Positions 1 to 7,036 of a stretch of 10,428 nucleotides of DNA are shown here, piece by piece (the first letter of the stretch is position 1; the number at the start of each line of letters is the position of its first letter). The DNA lies in assembly GCF_030515985.1 (NCBI RefSeq), contig NZ_CP100376.1, forward strand, positions 1,855,666-1,866,093, written 5' to 3'. Under the pieces are notes generated by a model. The model saw only the letters and a program-made list of their open reading frames with translations, was not told the origin of the DNA and ran no database searches. This DNA is from Corynebacterium accolens. GTDB lineage: Bacteria > Actinomycetota > Actinomycetes > Mycobacteriales > Mycobacteriaceae. The position numbers and the translations under genes were made by a program.

Positions 1-300
1 GCCCGCCGGCGCGCCCTCTAGTGGATGGGCCATGGGATAGCGCGCATGGCGCCAGCGCAGGCCGTGCGATTCCAGATCCAGCGCGCGGAAGGCCGGGCTC
101 GCGATGCCGAAGGGGTGGCCGGCCGCGCCGAGATCGACGATGGTGCCCGGGAAGATCTCCGTCGACGATGCCGCCGCCCCACCGGGCTTGCTGGCGCGCT
201 CATACACATCCACACGCCAGCCGGCCGTGGCGAGGCGGGCCGCAGCGGTAAGCCCATTGGGCCCTGCGCCGACGATCACAGCGTGCGGTTGTTTATCCAC
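1..300 (-). CDS. NAD(P)/FAD-dependent oxidoreductase, phytoene-dehydrogenase-like (5' part)
   Basis: The N-terminal 100 codons of a flavoprotein; the rest lies beyond the left edge. Seen: a classic Rossmann dinucleotide-binding start, VIVGAGPNGLTAAARLA (residues 8-24, G11-x-G13-x-x-G16), a second strand ending VDVYER with E34 placed to bind the FAD ribose, and a KPGGAA segment typical of the phytoene desaturase/amine oxidase superfamily. The start is a GTG at 300-298, chosen because AAGGAGG lies 3 nt upstream (310-304) and the next in-frame GTG (residue 8) would cut into the first beta strand and has no ribosome binding site. Substrate cannot be told from this fragment; relatives include carotenoid desaturases and uncharacterised oxidoreductases. 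The start codon lies inside a perfect DnaA-box sequence (293-301). It is the last visible gene of the minus-strand run and is separated from the rhomboid gene by 306 bp. Confidence 0.85.
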   Translation of the reverse strand, partial: MDKQPHAVIVGAGPNGLTAAARLATAGWRVDVYERASKPGGAAASSTEIFPGTIVDLGAAGHPFGIASPAFRALDLESHGLRWRHARYPMAHPLEGAPAG

Positions 301-303
301 AAT

Positions 304-310
304 CCTCCTT
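304..310 (-). promoter_or_regulatory. Ribosome binding site of the oxidoreductase
   Basis: AAGGAGG on the minus strand, 3 nt before the GTG start codon at 300-298. The gap is short but the match to the anti-Shine-Dalgarno sequence is full. It fixes the GTG start, which a search restricted to ATG would miss. Confidence 0.65.
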
Positions 311-362
311 GTGCAGGTCAGTGGCCCCAATCTACCTATTCGCCCACACGATGGGTACAAAG

Positions 363-383
363 TTATCCACAGGCTGTGGAAGA
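363..383. repeat. Head-to-head DnaA-box pair 1
   Basis: A perfect TTATCCACA (363-371) faces a two-mismatch TGTGGAAGA (375-383) across 3 nt. The core TCCACAG / CTGTGGA forms a 7-bp inverted repeat with a one-base centre at 373. Confidence 0.6.
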
Positions 384-410
384 AACCTGTGGAATATTAA
401 TTTCACAGAC

Positions 411-431
411 TTATCCCCACCCTGTGGATAA
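411..431. repeat. Head-to-head DnaA-box pair 2
   Basis: TTATCCCCA (411-419, one mismatch) faces a perfect TGTGGATAA (423-431) across 3 nt, the same geometry as the pair at 363-383. Confidence 0.65.
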
Positions 432-537
432 GTGTTTTCACGGGCTTCCACAGGTGATTTTGCGGCCGTCGATACCGCTATAACCTGTGTGATCAGGGAA
501 AACTCCGGAAAAGCGTTCGGTAAATTACAAGAATGTG

Positions 538-558
538 GTTATCCACAATGTGGATAAC
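538..558. repeat. Head-to-head DnaA-box pair 3, perfect palindrome
   Basis: GTTATCCACA (538-547) and TGTGGATAAC (549-558) form 10-bp perfect arms around a single A at 548. Both arms contain a full consensus DnaA box. There is no T-run on either side, so it is not a normal intrinsic terminator for the rhomboid gene that ends at 607. Confidence 0.75.
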
Positions 559-606
559 TATTGTGGATTTCTTTCGCACACCCATTCCGGTGATCAAATT
601 CCACAG

Positions 607-1254
607 TTATCCCCAAACCCCAGCTCGCAGGGCTAATAACACAATGATGACCGCAGCGGTGAGAGCGACACCCGCCCAGCGCACAGAATTGTTTCGATGG
701 AAGAGGAACAAGCTCAAGATGATGCCGGTGCACAAGCCACCAAGATGCCCCCACAGGGAGACCCCCTCTGCGACGAAGGTATAGCCCACATTGACCAATA
801 CGAGGACGATGGGCGCGCGCAGATCCATCCCGCGTTGCCGGAAGACGCCCACCAGCATGCCCATCAGCGCAAAGATCGCCCCGGAGGCACCTACCGTGGG
901 CGTGCCAAAATCGAACCACAGCACCATGGCGGAAGCGCCCAGACAAGAAACCAGATACGCGGCAATGTATAACCCGGTATCGAGGGCGCGCTCTACTTCC
1001 CTACCAATGAGCAGGAGCATCACCATATTGACCGCGAGGTGCCCGCCGTCCAAGTGCATGAATTCCGAAGACAGCACCGTAAGTGGCGCATCGGCGTACT
1101 GCGGTCCCCACAGGGCCCAGTCTTGGCTCAGCGTGGAGAGAAAGAAGGTCTCGCCCAAAGTTCGAGCTTGTACCGCGGTAATTGACCACGCGATGATGCA
1201 GATCGCGGCGATGGCCGAGGTAACGGGGGCGGTTCGCAAATAATTTTTCACCAT
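607..1254 (-). CDS. Rhomboid-family intramembrane serine protease
   Basis: A 215-residue polytopic membrane protein; rhomboids cleave transmembrane segments of other proteins within the lipid bilayer. Seen: a first hydrophobic helix at about 11-28, then the HxxxN motif (H72, N76 in HLAVNM) that supports the oxyanion hole, the catalytic serine in GASGAIFALMG (S124), and the catalytic histidine in WGHLGGLCTG (H170). A last hydrophobic helix covers about 191-209, giving roughly six to seven spans. All catalytic elements are present, so activity is expected. The substrate is unknown. The start MVKNYL at 1254 is preferred over the upstream in-frame start near 1317, which adds 21 polar residues and would begin inside the ppiA terminator; the ribosome binding site at 1254 is weak, so the start is not certain. 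It is separated from ppiA by that terminator, so it probably has its own promoter. Confidence 0.88.
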   Translation of the reverse strand: MVKNYLRTAPVTSAIAAICIIAWSITAVQARTLGETFFLSTLSQDWALWGPQYADAPLTVLSSEFMHLDGGHLAVNMVMLLLIGREVERALDTGLYIAAYLVSCLGASAMVLWFDFGTPTVGASGAIFALMGMLVGVFRQRGMDLRAPIVLVLVNVGYTFVAEGVSLWGHLGGLCTGIILSLFLFHRNNSVRWAGVALTAAVIIVLLALRAGVWG

Positions 1255-1284
1255 GGCGTAGAAGCTGACCCTTTGTTGGCATTC

Positions 1285-1333
1285 GGATAAAACTAAACGA
1301 ACCCGGCACCACAGCAAGGTGTGTGGTGCCGGG
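1285..1333 (-). terminator. Intrinsic terminator of ppiA
   Basis: A perfect 12-bp inverted repeat, CCCGGCACCACA (1302-1313) with TGTGGTGCCGGG (1322-1333), around an 8-nt loop. On the minus strand it is followed by the T-rich tail TTCGTTTAGTTTTATCC. It starts 19 nt after the ppiA stop codon. The plus-strand side is GC-rich, so it acts on the minus strand. Confidence 0.82.
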
Positions 1334-1352
1334 CGCGGAGCGAGGAAAACGC

Positions 1353-1883
1353 TTAGGCGATATCGATGGACTCGATGACAACGTCCTCGTGCGGACGGTC
1401 CATGCGGTCGGTGTCGACCTTGCCAATCTTGGAAACGACTTCCTGCGAAGCCGGGTCCGTAACCTCACCGAAGATGGTGTGGTGGTTGTTCAGGTGCGGG
1501 GTCGGCGCCACGGTGATGAAGAACTGGGAGCCGTTGGTGCCTGGGCCGGCATTCGCCATGGCCAGCAGGAATGGGCGGTCGAACTGCAGCTCTGGGTGGA
1601 ACTCGTCCTGGAACTGGTAGCCCGGGCCACCGCGGCCGGTGCCGGTGGGGTCGCCGCCCTGAATCATGAAGTTATCGATGATGCGGTGGAAGATGGCGCC
1701 ATCGTAGAACGGGCCGGACTGCTCGCCCTTTGCGTTCTGGGTGGAGTAGTCCTTTTCGCCCTTGGCCAAACCGATGAAGTTTTCAACGGTTACCGGTGCG
1801 TGGTTACCGAAGAGATCGATAACAATATCGCCGTAGTTGGTATGCATCGTTGCAGTTGCGGTCTTCTGAGTCATGCCAGCCAT
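1353..1883 (-). CDS. ppiA: Cyclophilin-type peptidyl-prolyl cis-trans isomerase
   Basis: A 176-residue cytoplasmic cyclophilin that speeds cis-trans isomerisation of peptide bonds before proline. Seen: the [14 protein letters not shown] core (R67 is the catalytic arginine, Q75 in MIQGGD), [18 protein letters not shown] (about 107-124) and [11 protein letters not shown]. The tryptophan that binds cyclosporin in human CypA (W121) is a histidine here (H130), as in many bacterial cyclophilins. No signal peptide, so it is a cytosolic PpiA. The start is placed at 1883 (MAGMTQK), 13 nt after a GAGGAAG sequence; MTQK at 1874 is a plausible alternative and would match the usual cyclophilin N-terminus more closely. 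It lies 69 bp after the dihydroxyacetone kinase gene and ends at a strong terminator. Confidence 0.95.
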   Translation of the reverse strand: MAGMTQKTATATMHTNYGDIVIDLFGNHAPVTVENFIGLAKGEKDYSTQNAKGEQSGPFYDGAIFHRIIDNFMIQGGDPTGTGRGGPGYQFQDEFHPELQFDRPFLLAMANAGPGTNGSQFFITVAPTPHLNNHHTIFGEVTDPASQEVVSKIGKVDTDRMDRPHEDVVIESIDIA

Positions 1884-1952
1884 TGTAAAGAATTTACTTC
1901 CTCTCCGCTGTGCAAGACATAACGCTCTCAGCGATCGCGCCACCGTTTTCCC

Positions 1953-3590
1953 CTAGTCGGCCGACAGGGCTTGTCCCCCAAATAGCCAGCTAACCACGAG
2001 GGCACCGGGATCGATGACTCCCTTGCTGCGATCGCCCAGATAGGACGCGCGCCCCTTCTTGGCGGCAATCTTTCCGGTTTCTTCCACGCCCTCGCGCGCG
2101 GCCTCGTACAGGGCCTGGAGCGTTTGCTCGTCTGGGCGTTCTGCGCCGATTTCTTGCGCCTTCTCCGCGGCCGGAATGAGCGCATCGAGCATGGTGCAAT
2201 CACCGCGCTGCGCGCCGCCCAGTTCTTGAATAAACTCCGCCGCGCTGCTCAAACCTTCTGCTAAAGTCTCCGCGCGGGCCATGTCGTTGAAGAAGCTGCC
2301 GAAGACCGCGCCCGAGGTTCCGCCCGCCAGGACGAGGAAGCGCTTGGCCAGGCCGGTGAAAATCTCATCATCCGCGCCGCGCAGCGGCAGTTTAATGCTT
2401 TCAAGCGCCGCCTCCATATTGGTACCGAAGTCCCCATCGCCGGCCTTGCGGTCAAGCTCGGTCAGCTCCTCGATAGAAGATTGCACGCGGTCAACGAAGT
2501 CACTCAACCACTGGTTCTCTTCGCCCTCGGTAGGCAGTTCATCCTCGAAGGTAATCCGCGCCGATTCCACCTGCTTGGCACCGCCCAAGGTATGGGGCCA
2601 GGCGGGGGCTTGGGTTGGGGCATCGATAAGCTCAAGCAGCTCATCGTCGGCCTTGAGCAACGTGATGGATACGCCGTGCATATTGACCGCGGTAACGAAG
2701 TTGCCCACCATGGAGCGCACTACCGTAATTCCTTTCTCCGCCAGCTGTGCAGACGCCTCGCCGAATACCAGGCTCAGTTCCAAAGGCGTGGTGCCGCCCA
2801 AACCGTTGACCAGGCACACCACCTCGTCGCCGCTGCTGATGTCGAGGGCAGCACTCAGCTTTTCCAGCACGGTGGCGACGATGGCATGGGCATTATCGAC
2901 CTTTTCCGTGTGCGTGCCGGGCTCGCCGTGGATGCCCACGCCGACTTCCATGTGCCCGTCGTCCAAATCAAAGGTCTCGCGCCCCGTGGTGGGCAAAAAG
3001 CCGGATCCCAGTGCCACGGACATGCTGCGGGATTGATCGGAGGTACGTTCCGCAAGCTCGGTGACCTTATCCAGGTCATCGCCGCGATACGCCGCGGCAC
3101 CGGCCACCTTTTCCACCAGGATCGTGGCACCGGTACCGCGCCGGCCGGGGCCCTCGCCGGTGCCTTCGGTAGCAATATCATCGGCAACCAAGACGGAACG
3201 CGTATCCACGGCCTCTGCTGCGTTGCGCGCCACGGTGAAGTTCATGACATCGCCGGTGTAGTTCTTCACAATGTGCAGCACTCCCCTGCCCTGGTCGGCC
3301 CACTGCGTGGCTTCGCTGACCTGGACCGCATTCGGGGAGGTAAAAAGCAGGCCCGGGCAGGCTGCGGCGAGCATGCCTTGCCCAATGAAGCCGGCGTGCA
3401 TGGGCTCGTGGCCGGATCCGCCACCGGAGATGACCGCGACCGCCGGTTTATCATCTGCCGTACGCAGCGGGGTGCTGCGCCCGATGAAGCCCGCATCGTG
3501 CCAGGTGGCATCGGGATGCTGGGCGATGAACCCGGCCAGGGAATCAGACAGGAAGGATTCTTGGCTATTGCGAAATGCTGAGTGCTTCAT
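1953..3590 (-). CDS. dhaK: Dihydroxyacetone kinase, fused DhaK-DhaL (ATP-dependent type)
   Basis: A 545-residue one-chain kinase that phosphorylates dihydroxyacetone to dihydroxyacetone phosphate for glycolysis, as in the Citrobacter freundii enzyme. N-terminal DhaK domain (about 1-330): GGGSGHEP (56-63), KNYTGDVMNF (109-118, D114) and H221 in GIHGEPG, the histidine that binds the substrate covalently. Linker about 331-355. C-terminal DhaL nucleotide-binding domain: D380, D385 and D387 of LDRKAGDGDFG match the three Mg-binding aspartates; GGTSGAVFG and KGRASYLGDRSKG follow. The residue after GDGD is F, where DhaL has H and other fused kinases often have C; this alone does not suggest loss of activity. 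No PTS-type DhaM or regulator gene adjoins it. The start ATG at 3590 and a GTG at 3599 are both possible, and neither has a clear ribosome binding site. Being fused to DhaL, it should use ATP rather than phosphoenolpyruvate. Confidence 0.93.
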   Translation of the reverse strand: MKHSAFRNSQESFLSDSLAGFIAQHPDATWHDAGFIGRSTPLRTADDKPAVAVISGGGSGHEPMHAGFIGQGMLAAACPGLLFTSPNAVQVSEATQWADQGRGVLHIVKNYTGDVMNFTVARNAAEAVDTRSVLVADDIATEGTGEGPGRRGTGATILVEKVAGAAAYRGDDLDKVTELAERTSDQSRSMSVALGSGFLPTTGRETFDLDDGHMEVGVGIHGEPGTHTEKVDNAHAIVATVLEKLSAALDISSGDEVVCLVNGLGGTTPLELSLVFGEASAQLAEKGITVVRSMVGNFVTAVNMHGVSITLLKADDELLELIDAPTQAPAWPHTLGGAKQVESARITFEDELPTEGEENQWLSDFVDRVQSSIEELTELDRKAGDGDFGTNMEAALESIKLPLRGADDEIFTGLAKRFLVLAGGTSGAVFGSFFNDMARAETLAEGLSSAAEFIQELGGAQRGDCTMLDALIPAAEKAQEIGAERPDEQTLQALYEAAREGVEETGKIAAKKGRASYLGDRSKGVIDPGALVVSWLFGGQALSAD

Positions 3591-3643
3591 AGCGCCCACG
3601 GTAATCCGGATCCGGCCATAGCGTCGCGGGTGGGTACAAGATC

Positions 3644-3678
3644 ACGAAAACGCTATGCAGACCGGCTGCATAGCGTTT
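3644..3678 (-). terminator. Intrinsic terminator of metE
   Basis: A perfect 13-bp inverted repeat: AAACGCTATGCAG (3648-3660) with CTGCATAGCGTTT (3666-3678) around a 5-nt loop. On the minus strand it ends in GCGTTTTC, a short T-run, and starts 33 nt after the metE stop codon. It also lies just upstream of dhaK and contains the CATAGCG sequence that recurs there, so a second role as an operator cannot be excluded. Confidence 0.75.
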
Positions 3679-3710
3679 CCTTTAAGAACCTAGAATTTCG
3701 CAGATTCTAT

Positions 3711-5981
3711 TTAGAGGGCGTTGCGCACCACATCGCGGGCTTCCACCATGTTGCGCAGGGAGGTTTCGGTCTCCTCGTAACCGCGGGTCTTCAGGCCGCA
3801 GTCCGGGTTAACCCACAGGCGGTCCAGCGGCACGTTCTTGAGTGCGGCGCGGATAAGCTCTGCCATTTCCTCCACGGAAGGCACGCGCGGGGAGTGGATA
3901 TCGTAGATGCCAGGTCCAATCTCAGAGTGGAAGGTCTCATCGATATCCTCCAGCAGCTCCATGCGGGAACGTGCAGCCTCAATGGAGGTGACGTCTGCGT
4001 CCAGGCCGGCGACGGCGTCGATGATCTGGCCGAACTCCGAGTAGCACAGGTGGGTGTGGATCTGGGTGGTGGGCTTGGCCTCGAGGGCTACCAGGCGGAA
4101 GGAGCGCACTGCCCAGTCCAGGTAGGCCTTGCGGTCCTGCTCGCGCAGCGGCAGCAGCTCGCGCAGGGCTGGCTCATCGATCTGGATGATGTCGATGCCG
4201 GCTTCCTCCAGGTCGCGAACCTCATCTGCCAAGGCCACGCCCAGCTGGTCCGCGGATACGGACTGGTGCACGTCATCGCGGACGAAGGACCACGCCAGGA
4301 TGGTGACCGGGCCGGTCAGCATGCCCTTGACGTGCTTTTCCGAAAGCGACTGTGCAAACTTCGACCACTCGGTGGTCATAGCAGCCGGGCGGGAGATGTC
4401 ACCCACAACGATCGGCGGACGGGTACAGCGGGAACCGTAGGACTGTACCCAGCCGTTTTCGGTGGTGACGAAGCCATCGAGCAGCTCCGCGAAGTACTGC
4501 ACCATGTCATTGCGCTCTGGCTCGCCGTGGACCAAGACGTCCAGGCCGAGGCGCTCCTGCAGCTCGATGACGGACTTAACCTCGTCCTTGAGGGCGGATT
4601 TGTAGTCGGCATCAGAAAGCTCGCCCTTGCGGTGCGCCGCACGCGCCTGGCGGATTTCCTTGGTCTGCGGGAAGGAACCGATGGTGGTAGTCGGCAGCTC
4701 AGACAGGCCGAGCTCCTTCTGTGCTTCCTTGCGCTCATCGAAGGCCGGCTCGCGCTTGACCTCGCCTTCCGGCAGCTGGGAGATGCGCTCTTGCACGGCG
4801 GCGTTGTTGATGCGCTCGGACTCGGCGCGGGTACGAACAGCGCGGTCGCTGACGCTGTAAGCCTCTTCGGCTGCCTCTGGGCCTTGTACCAGGGCGACGA
4901 CTTCCTTGACCTTTTCATTGGCGAAGGAGAACCATGGGGCGACATCGGCAGGCAGCTTGGATTCTGCCTCGACGGAGTGCGGCACGTGCTGCAAGGACAC
5001 GGAGGTGGATACGGACAGCTCATCGATGCTGCCGGCCAGGTCCTCGTACTTGGAGCGCAGGTCGCGCAGGTTGGCGGCCCAGACATTGCGGCCATCGACA
5101 AGGCCGGCAACAACGTGGGTGTTCAGGTTCTTCACGCGCTCGAGGTAGCCCTCATCCAGGGCCAGGGTGCCAACAGAAAGGTCAACCTGGACGGCCTCTG
5201 GCTTGAGCTCTGCGATGACATCGAGGCCCTTGCGTGCAGAGCCGTACGGAGTGGTCAGGTAGACCTTTGGGCGCTCTTCTGCACCCAGGATGGCGGAGTA
5301 TGCCTGCTTGGTATATGCAGCCAAGTCCTCATCGCTGGCGTTGGTCAGATCCGCCACGAGGGCAGGCTCTGCCAACTGGATCCACTCCACGCCAGCCTTG
5401 TGCAGCTCCGCCAGGACCTCCTGGTAGGCGGCAACGGCATCATCTAGGCGCTCGAGCGGGGCCTTGGCTGCACCCTCGGCCTGCTTGGACAGGGCCAACA
5501 GGGTAACCGGGCCAACGAGGTACGGGCGCACGGTGTGGCCTGCTTCGCGGGCTTCTTCTACCAGCTTGATAATGCGCTGTGGGTGCGCCTTAAAGGCGTG
5601 GTCATCGGCAATTTCCGGAACGATGTAGTGGTAGTTGGTGTCGAACCACTTGGTCATCTCCAGCGGCGCGGTGTCCTTATTACCGCGGGCCAGGGTGAAC
5701 TCATCATCTAGGGTTTCACCGGCAACGGCACCGACGGTCAGTGCGGTTTCGAGCACCTGGTCGTAGTAAGCGACGTCCGCCGGGATGGCGTAATCCTCGG
5801 TCAGGCCGAGGTCGCGCAGGCGGTTGTAGGTATCGAGGCGCAGCGAGTGTGCGGCGGACTCGAAGGTCTCCGCATCGATGCGGCCGGCCCAGTAGGACTC
5901 GAGCGCGCGCTTCAACTCGCGGTTGGCGCCAATGCGGGGATAGCCCTCAATTGTCGCCTTGGGGAAATTAGCGTTGGTCAT
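3711..5981 (-). CDS. metE: Cobalamin-independent methionine synthase
   Basis: A full-length 756-residue 5-methyltetrahydropteroyltriglutamate-homocysteine methyltransferase, the last step of methionine synthesis, without vitamin B12. Seen: an N-terminal (beta/alpha)8 half starting near EGYPRIGANRELKRALE, and a C-terminal catalytic half starting near TTIGSFPQTKEIR. The zinc ligands are H644 and C646 (IHTHLCY), E668 (VTSIE) and C728 (NPDCGLKTRG), matching H641, C643, E665 and C726 of E. coli MetE. HGEPERNDMVQYF and MLTGPVTILAWSF are further family signatures. The start at 5981 has GGAG 6 nt upstream. The first 14 nt overlap the end of metF, so the two are probably translationally coupled and transcribed together. 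There is no room for a B12 riboswitch directly in front of metE. Its terminator follows the stop codon. Confidence 0.98.
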   Translation of the reverse strand: MTNANFPKATIEGYPRIGANRELKRALESYWAGRIDAETFESAAHSLRLDTYNRLRDLGLTEDYAIPADVAYYDQVLETALTVGAVAGETLDDEFTLARGNKDTAPLEMTKWFDTNYHYIVPEIADDHAFKAHPQRIIKLVEEAREAGHTVRPYLVGPVTLLALSKQAEGAAKAPLERLDDAVAAYQEVLAELHKAGVEWIQLAEPALVADLTNASDEDLAAYTKQAYSAILGAEERPKVYLTTPYGSARKGLDVIAELKPEAVQVDLSVGTLALDEGYLERVKNLNTHVVAGLVDGRNVWAANLRDLRSKYEDLAGSIDELSVSTSVSLQHVPHSVEAESKLPADVAPWFSFANEKVKEVVALVQGPEAAEEAYSVSDRAVRTRAESERINNAAVQERISQLPEGEVKREPAFDERKEAQKELGLSELPTTTIGSFPQTKEIRQARAAHRKGELSDADYKSALKDEVKSVIELQERLGLDVLVHGEPERNDMVQYFAELLDGFVTTENGWVQSYGSRCTRPPIVVGDISRPAAMTTEWSKFAQSLSEKHVKGMLTGPVTILAWSFVRDDVHQSVSADQLGVALADEVRDLEEAGIDIIQIDEPALRELLPLREQDRKAYLDWAVRSFRLVALEAKPTTQIHTHLCYSEFGQIIDAVAGLDADVTSIEAARSRMELLEDIDETFHSEIGPGIYDIHSPRVPSVEEMAELIRAALKNVPLDRLWVNPDCGLKTRGYEETETSLRNMVEARDVVRNAL

Positions 5982-6900
5982 TGTCTACTCCGATTCGGGT
6001 TAGTAGGTCGTGAGTATTGTCGGGGTTGTTGTGGGTATATATATGGAGCCCGCTCGCCCCGCCAGCCACGATGTCGCGGGCTAGTTCGGCGGTCAGTTCC
6101 ATGCCGGTTTCGTATTCTTCTTCTGGGGTTGTCGCTGCCGCGAGCGCCGACCGCACCCTTTCGGGCACGGCGAGCCCGGACAGCTCTCCCATTCGCTCCA
6201 CCCGGCGCAGGCTGGTCATGGGCATGATTCCCGGAATAAGGGGAATATGCACCCCGGCCAGTTGGGCCTTTTTGGTAAAGCGCAGGTAATCCTGGGAGTC
6301 GAAGAATAGCTGGGTAATGGCGAAGTCCGCGCCGAGGCGCTGCTTTTTGAGCAAGACGTCAAAATCTTCATCTTCGTTTTTAGATTCAACGTGCCCGCTG
6401 GGATAGCACGCGACTCCGACGGCCAGGCGGCCAGCGGCGAATCGCGCGGCTTGCTGCCTTTCTAGTTGCCGGATGAGGCTTATCAATTCATCGGCATGCT
6501 GCGGATAGTGCTCCGGCAAGCCTTCCTCTGGCAGGTCCCCGCGCAGGGCCAGCAGGCCGCGGACACCGGCATCGACCAAGCGGTTAATCCAGCCGATAAG
6601 TTCCGTGCGCGAACCAGCCGTGCAGGCCAGGTGCGCAAGCGGACGCATCGAGGTGGTGCGCGAAATCCGCTCGATAAAGGCCGTCGTCCCTTCGAGCCAA
6701 CCGGACCGTTTGGAACTTGTCACCGCAATATAATCCGGGTGGTAGCTTTCCAAGGTTTCCAGCAAACGGTCGATTTTGGCTTCATCGGCGTCATGGCGCG
6801 GCGGAATTACCTCGAAAGATAGCGCCAAACGCTCCGGTACCATTAGCTCTTCTTCACTCATGGAATCCAATGGTGCTGACGCCGAAAATCGCGGGCTCAT
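5968..6900 (-). CDS. metF: Methylenetetrahydrofolate reductase
   Basis: A 310-residue FAD enzyme that reduces 5,10-methylenetetrahydrofolate to 5-methyltetrahydrofolate, the methyl donor for MetE encoded next to it. Seen: the SFEVIPPR motif with E30, matching the catalytic E28 of E. coli MetF; LLALRGDLP, with the aspartate that contacts FAD and folate; ITQLFFD; and HIPLIPGIMPM, all in the usual order for the beta/alpha barrel. Its N-terminus has about 20 extra low-complexity residues compared with the E. coli protein. The start ATG at 6900 is fixed by AGGAGG 5 nt upstream; the in-frame GTG at 6906 lies inside that site. The gene overlaps metE by 14 nt. It is the first gene of the operon, and any control of methionine synthesis is expected in the 286-bp region upstream. 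Confidence 0.96.
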   Translation of the reverse strand: MSPRFSASAPLDSMSEEELMVPERLALSFEVIPPRHDADEAKIDRLLETLESYHPDYIAVTSSKRSGWLEGTTAFIERISRTTSMRPLAHLACTAGSRTELIGWINRLVDAGVRGLLALRGDLPEEGLPEHYPQHADELISLIRQLERQQAARFAAGRLAVGVACYPSGHVESKNEDEDFDVLLKKQRLGADFAITQLFFDSQDYLRFTKKAQLAGVHIPLIPGIMPMTSLRRVERMGELSGLAVPERVRSALAAATTPEEEYETGMELTAELARDIVAGGASGLHIYTHNNPDNTHDLLTRIGVDNDQR

Positions 6901-6903
6901 AGT

Positions 6904-6914
6904 CACCTCCTTTT
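6904..6914 (-). promoter_or_regulatory. Ribosome binding site of metF
   Basis: AAAAGGAGGTG on the minus strand, a near-perfect Shine-Dalgarno sequence, with 5 nt from AGGAGG to the ATG at 6900. It rules out the in-frame GTG at 6906 as the start. Confidence 0.85.
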
Positions 6915-7036
6915 CCCGATCTCAATTGCTGTCTGGAGGAAAACGTACCAAGCTGTTCAGTTTGCGGGGTAGCGCGCCGCTAATGGTATTACCTTTGCAG
7001 GCCCATAAACAGCGCGGTTAGCCAAAATCGGCGTGA

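Larger units (their letters stand above)
293..615. promoter_or_regulatory. DnaA-box cluster
   Basis: Seen directly: perfect copies of the DnaA-box 9-mer TTATCCACA at 293-301(+), 363-371(+), 423-431(-), 539-547(+) and 549-557(-); one-mismatch copies (TTATCCCCA) at 411-419(+) and 607-615(+); two-mismatch copies at 375-383(-), 388-396(-) and 562-570(-). Five perfect copies in about 320 bp are far beyond chance. By hand count 361-600 is about 56% A+T, richer than the flanking genes, with local A/T-rich patches around 391-405 and 519-533. A box-free gap of about 107 bp (432-538) divides the cluster in two. Known: clustered DnaA boxes mark replication origins, DnaA-titration loci and DnaA-regulated promoters. 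Inference: one of these roles; no dnaA or dnaN gene is in the window. The region has no convincing coding sequence. Confidence 0.8.

Noticed and set aside
538..558. The 21-bp palindrome as terminator of the rhomboid gene
   Set aside because: No T-run follows on the minus strand, and both arms are exact DnaA boxes, which explains the symmetry better.
1255..1317. Longer start for the rhomboid protein at 1317
   Set aside because: It adds a polar, unconserved-looking 21-residue extension and places translation initiation inside the ppiA terminator hairpin.
1885..1897. Small inverted repeat GTAAA-GAA-TTTAC just upstream of ppiA
   Set aside because: The arms are only 5 bp and A/T-rich; this is expected by chance and gives no clear role.
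2481..3581. A 366-codon open frame on the plus strand, antisense to the dihydroxyacetone kinase
   Set aside because: No recognisable motif or ribosome binding site; the minus strand holds an intact DhaK-DhaL with all active-site residues.
3582..5447. A 621-codon open frame on the plus strand, antisense to metE
   Set aside because: Its translation is low-complexity and matches no family, while the minus-strand frame encodes a complete MetE with all zinc ligands. It is a by-product of GC-rich codon use.
6901..6906. In-frame GTG start for metF at 6906
   Set aside because: The codon lies within the AGGAGG Shine-Dalgarno sequence that correctly serves the ATG at 6900.
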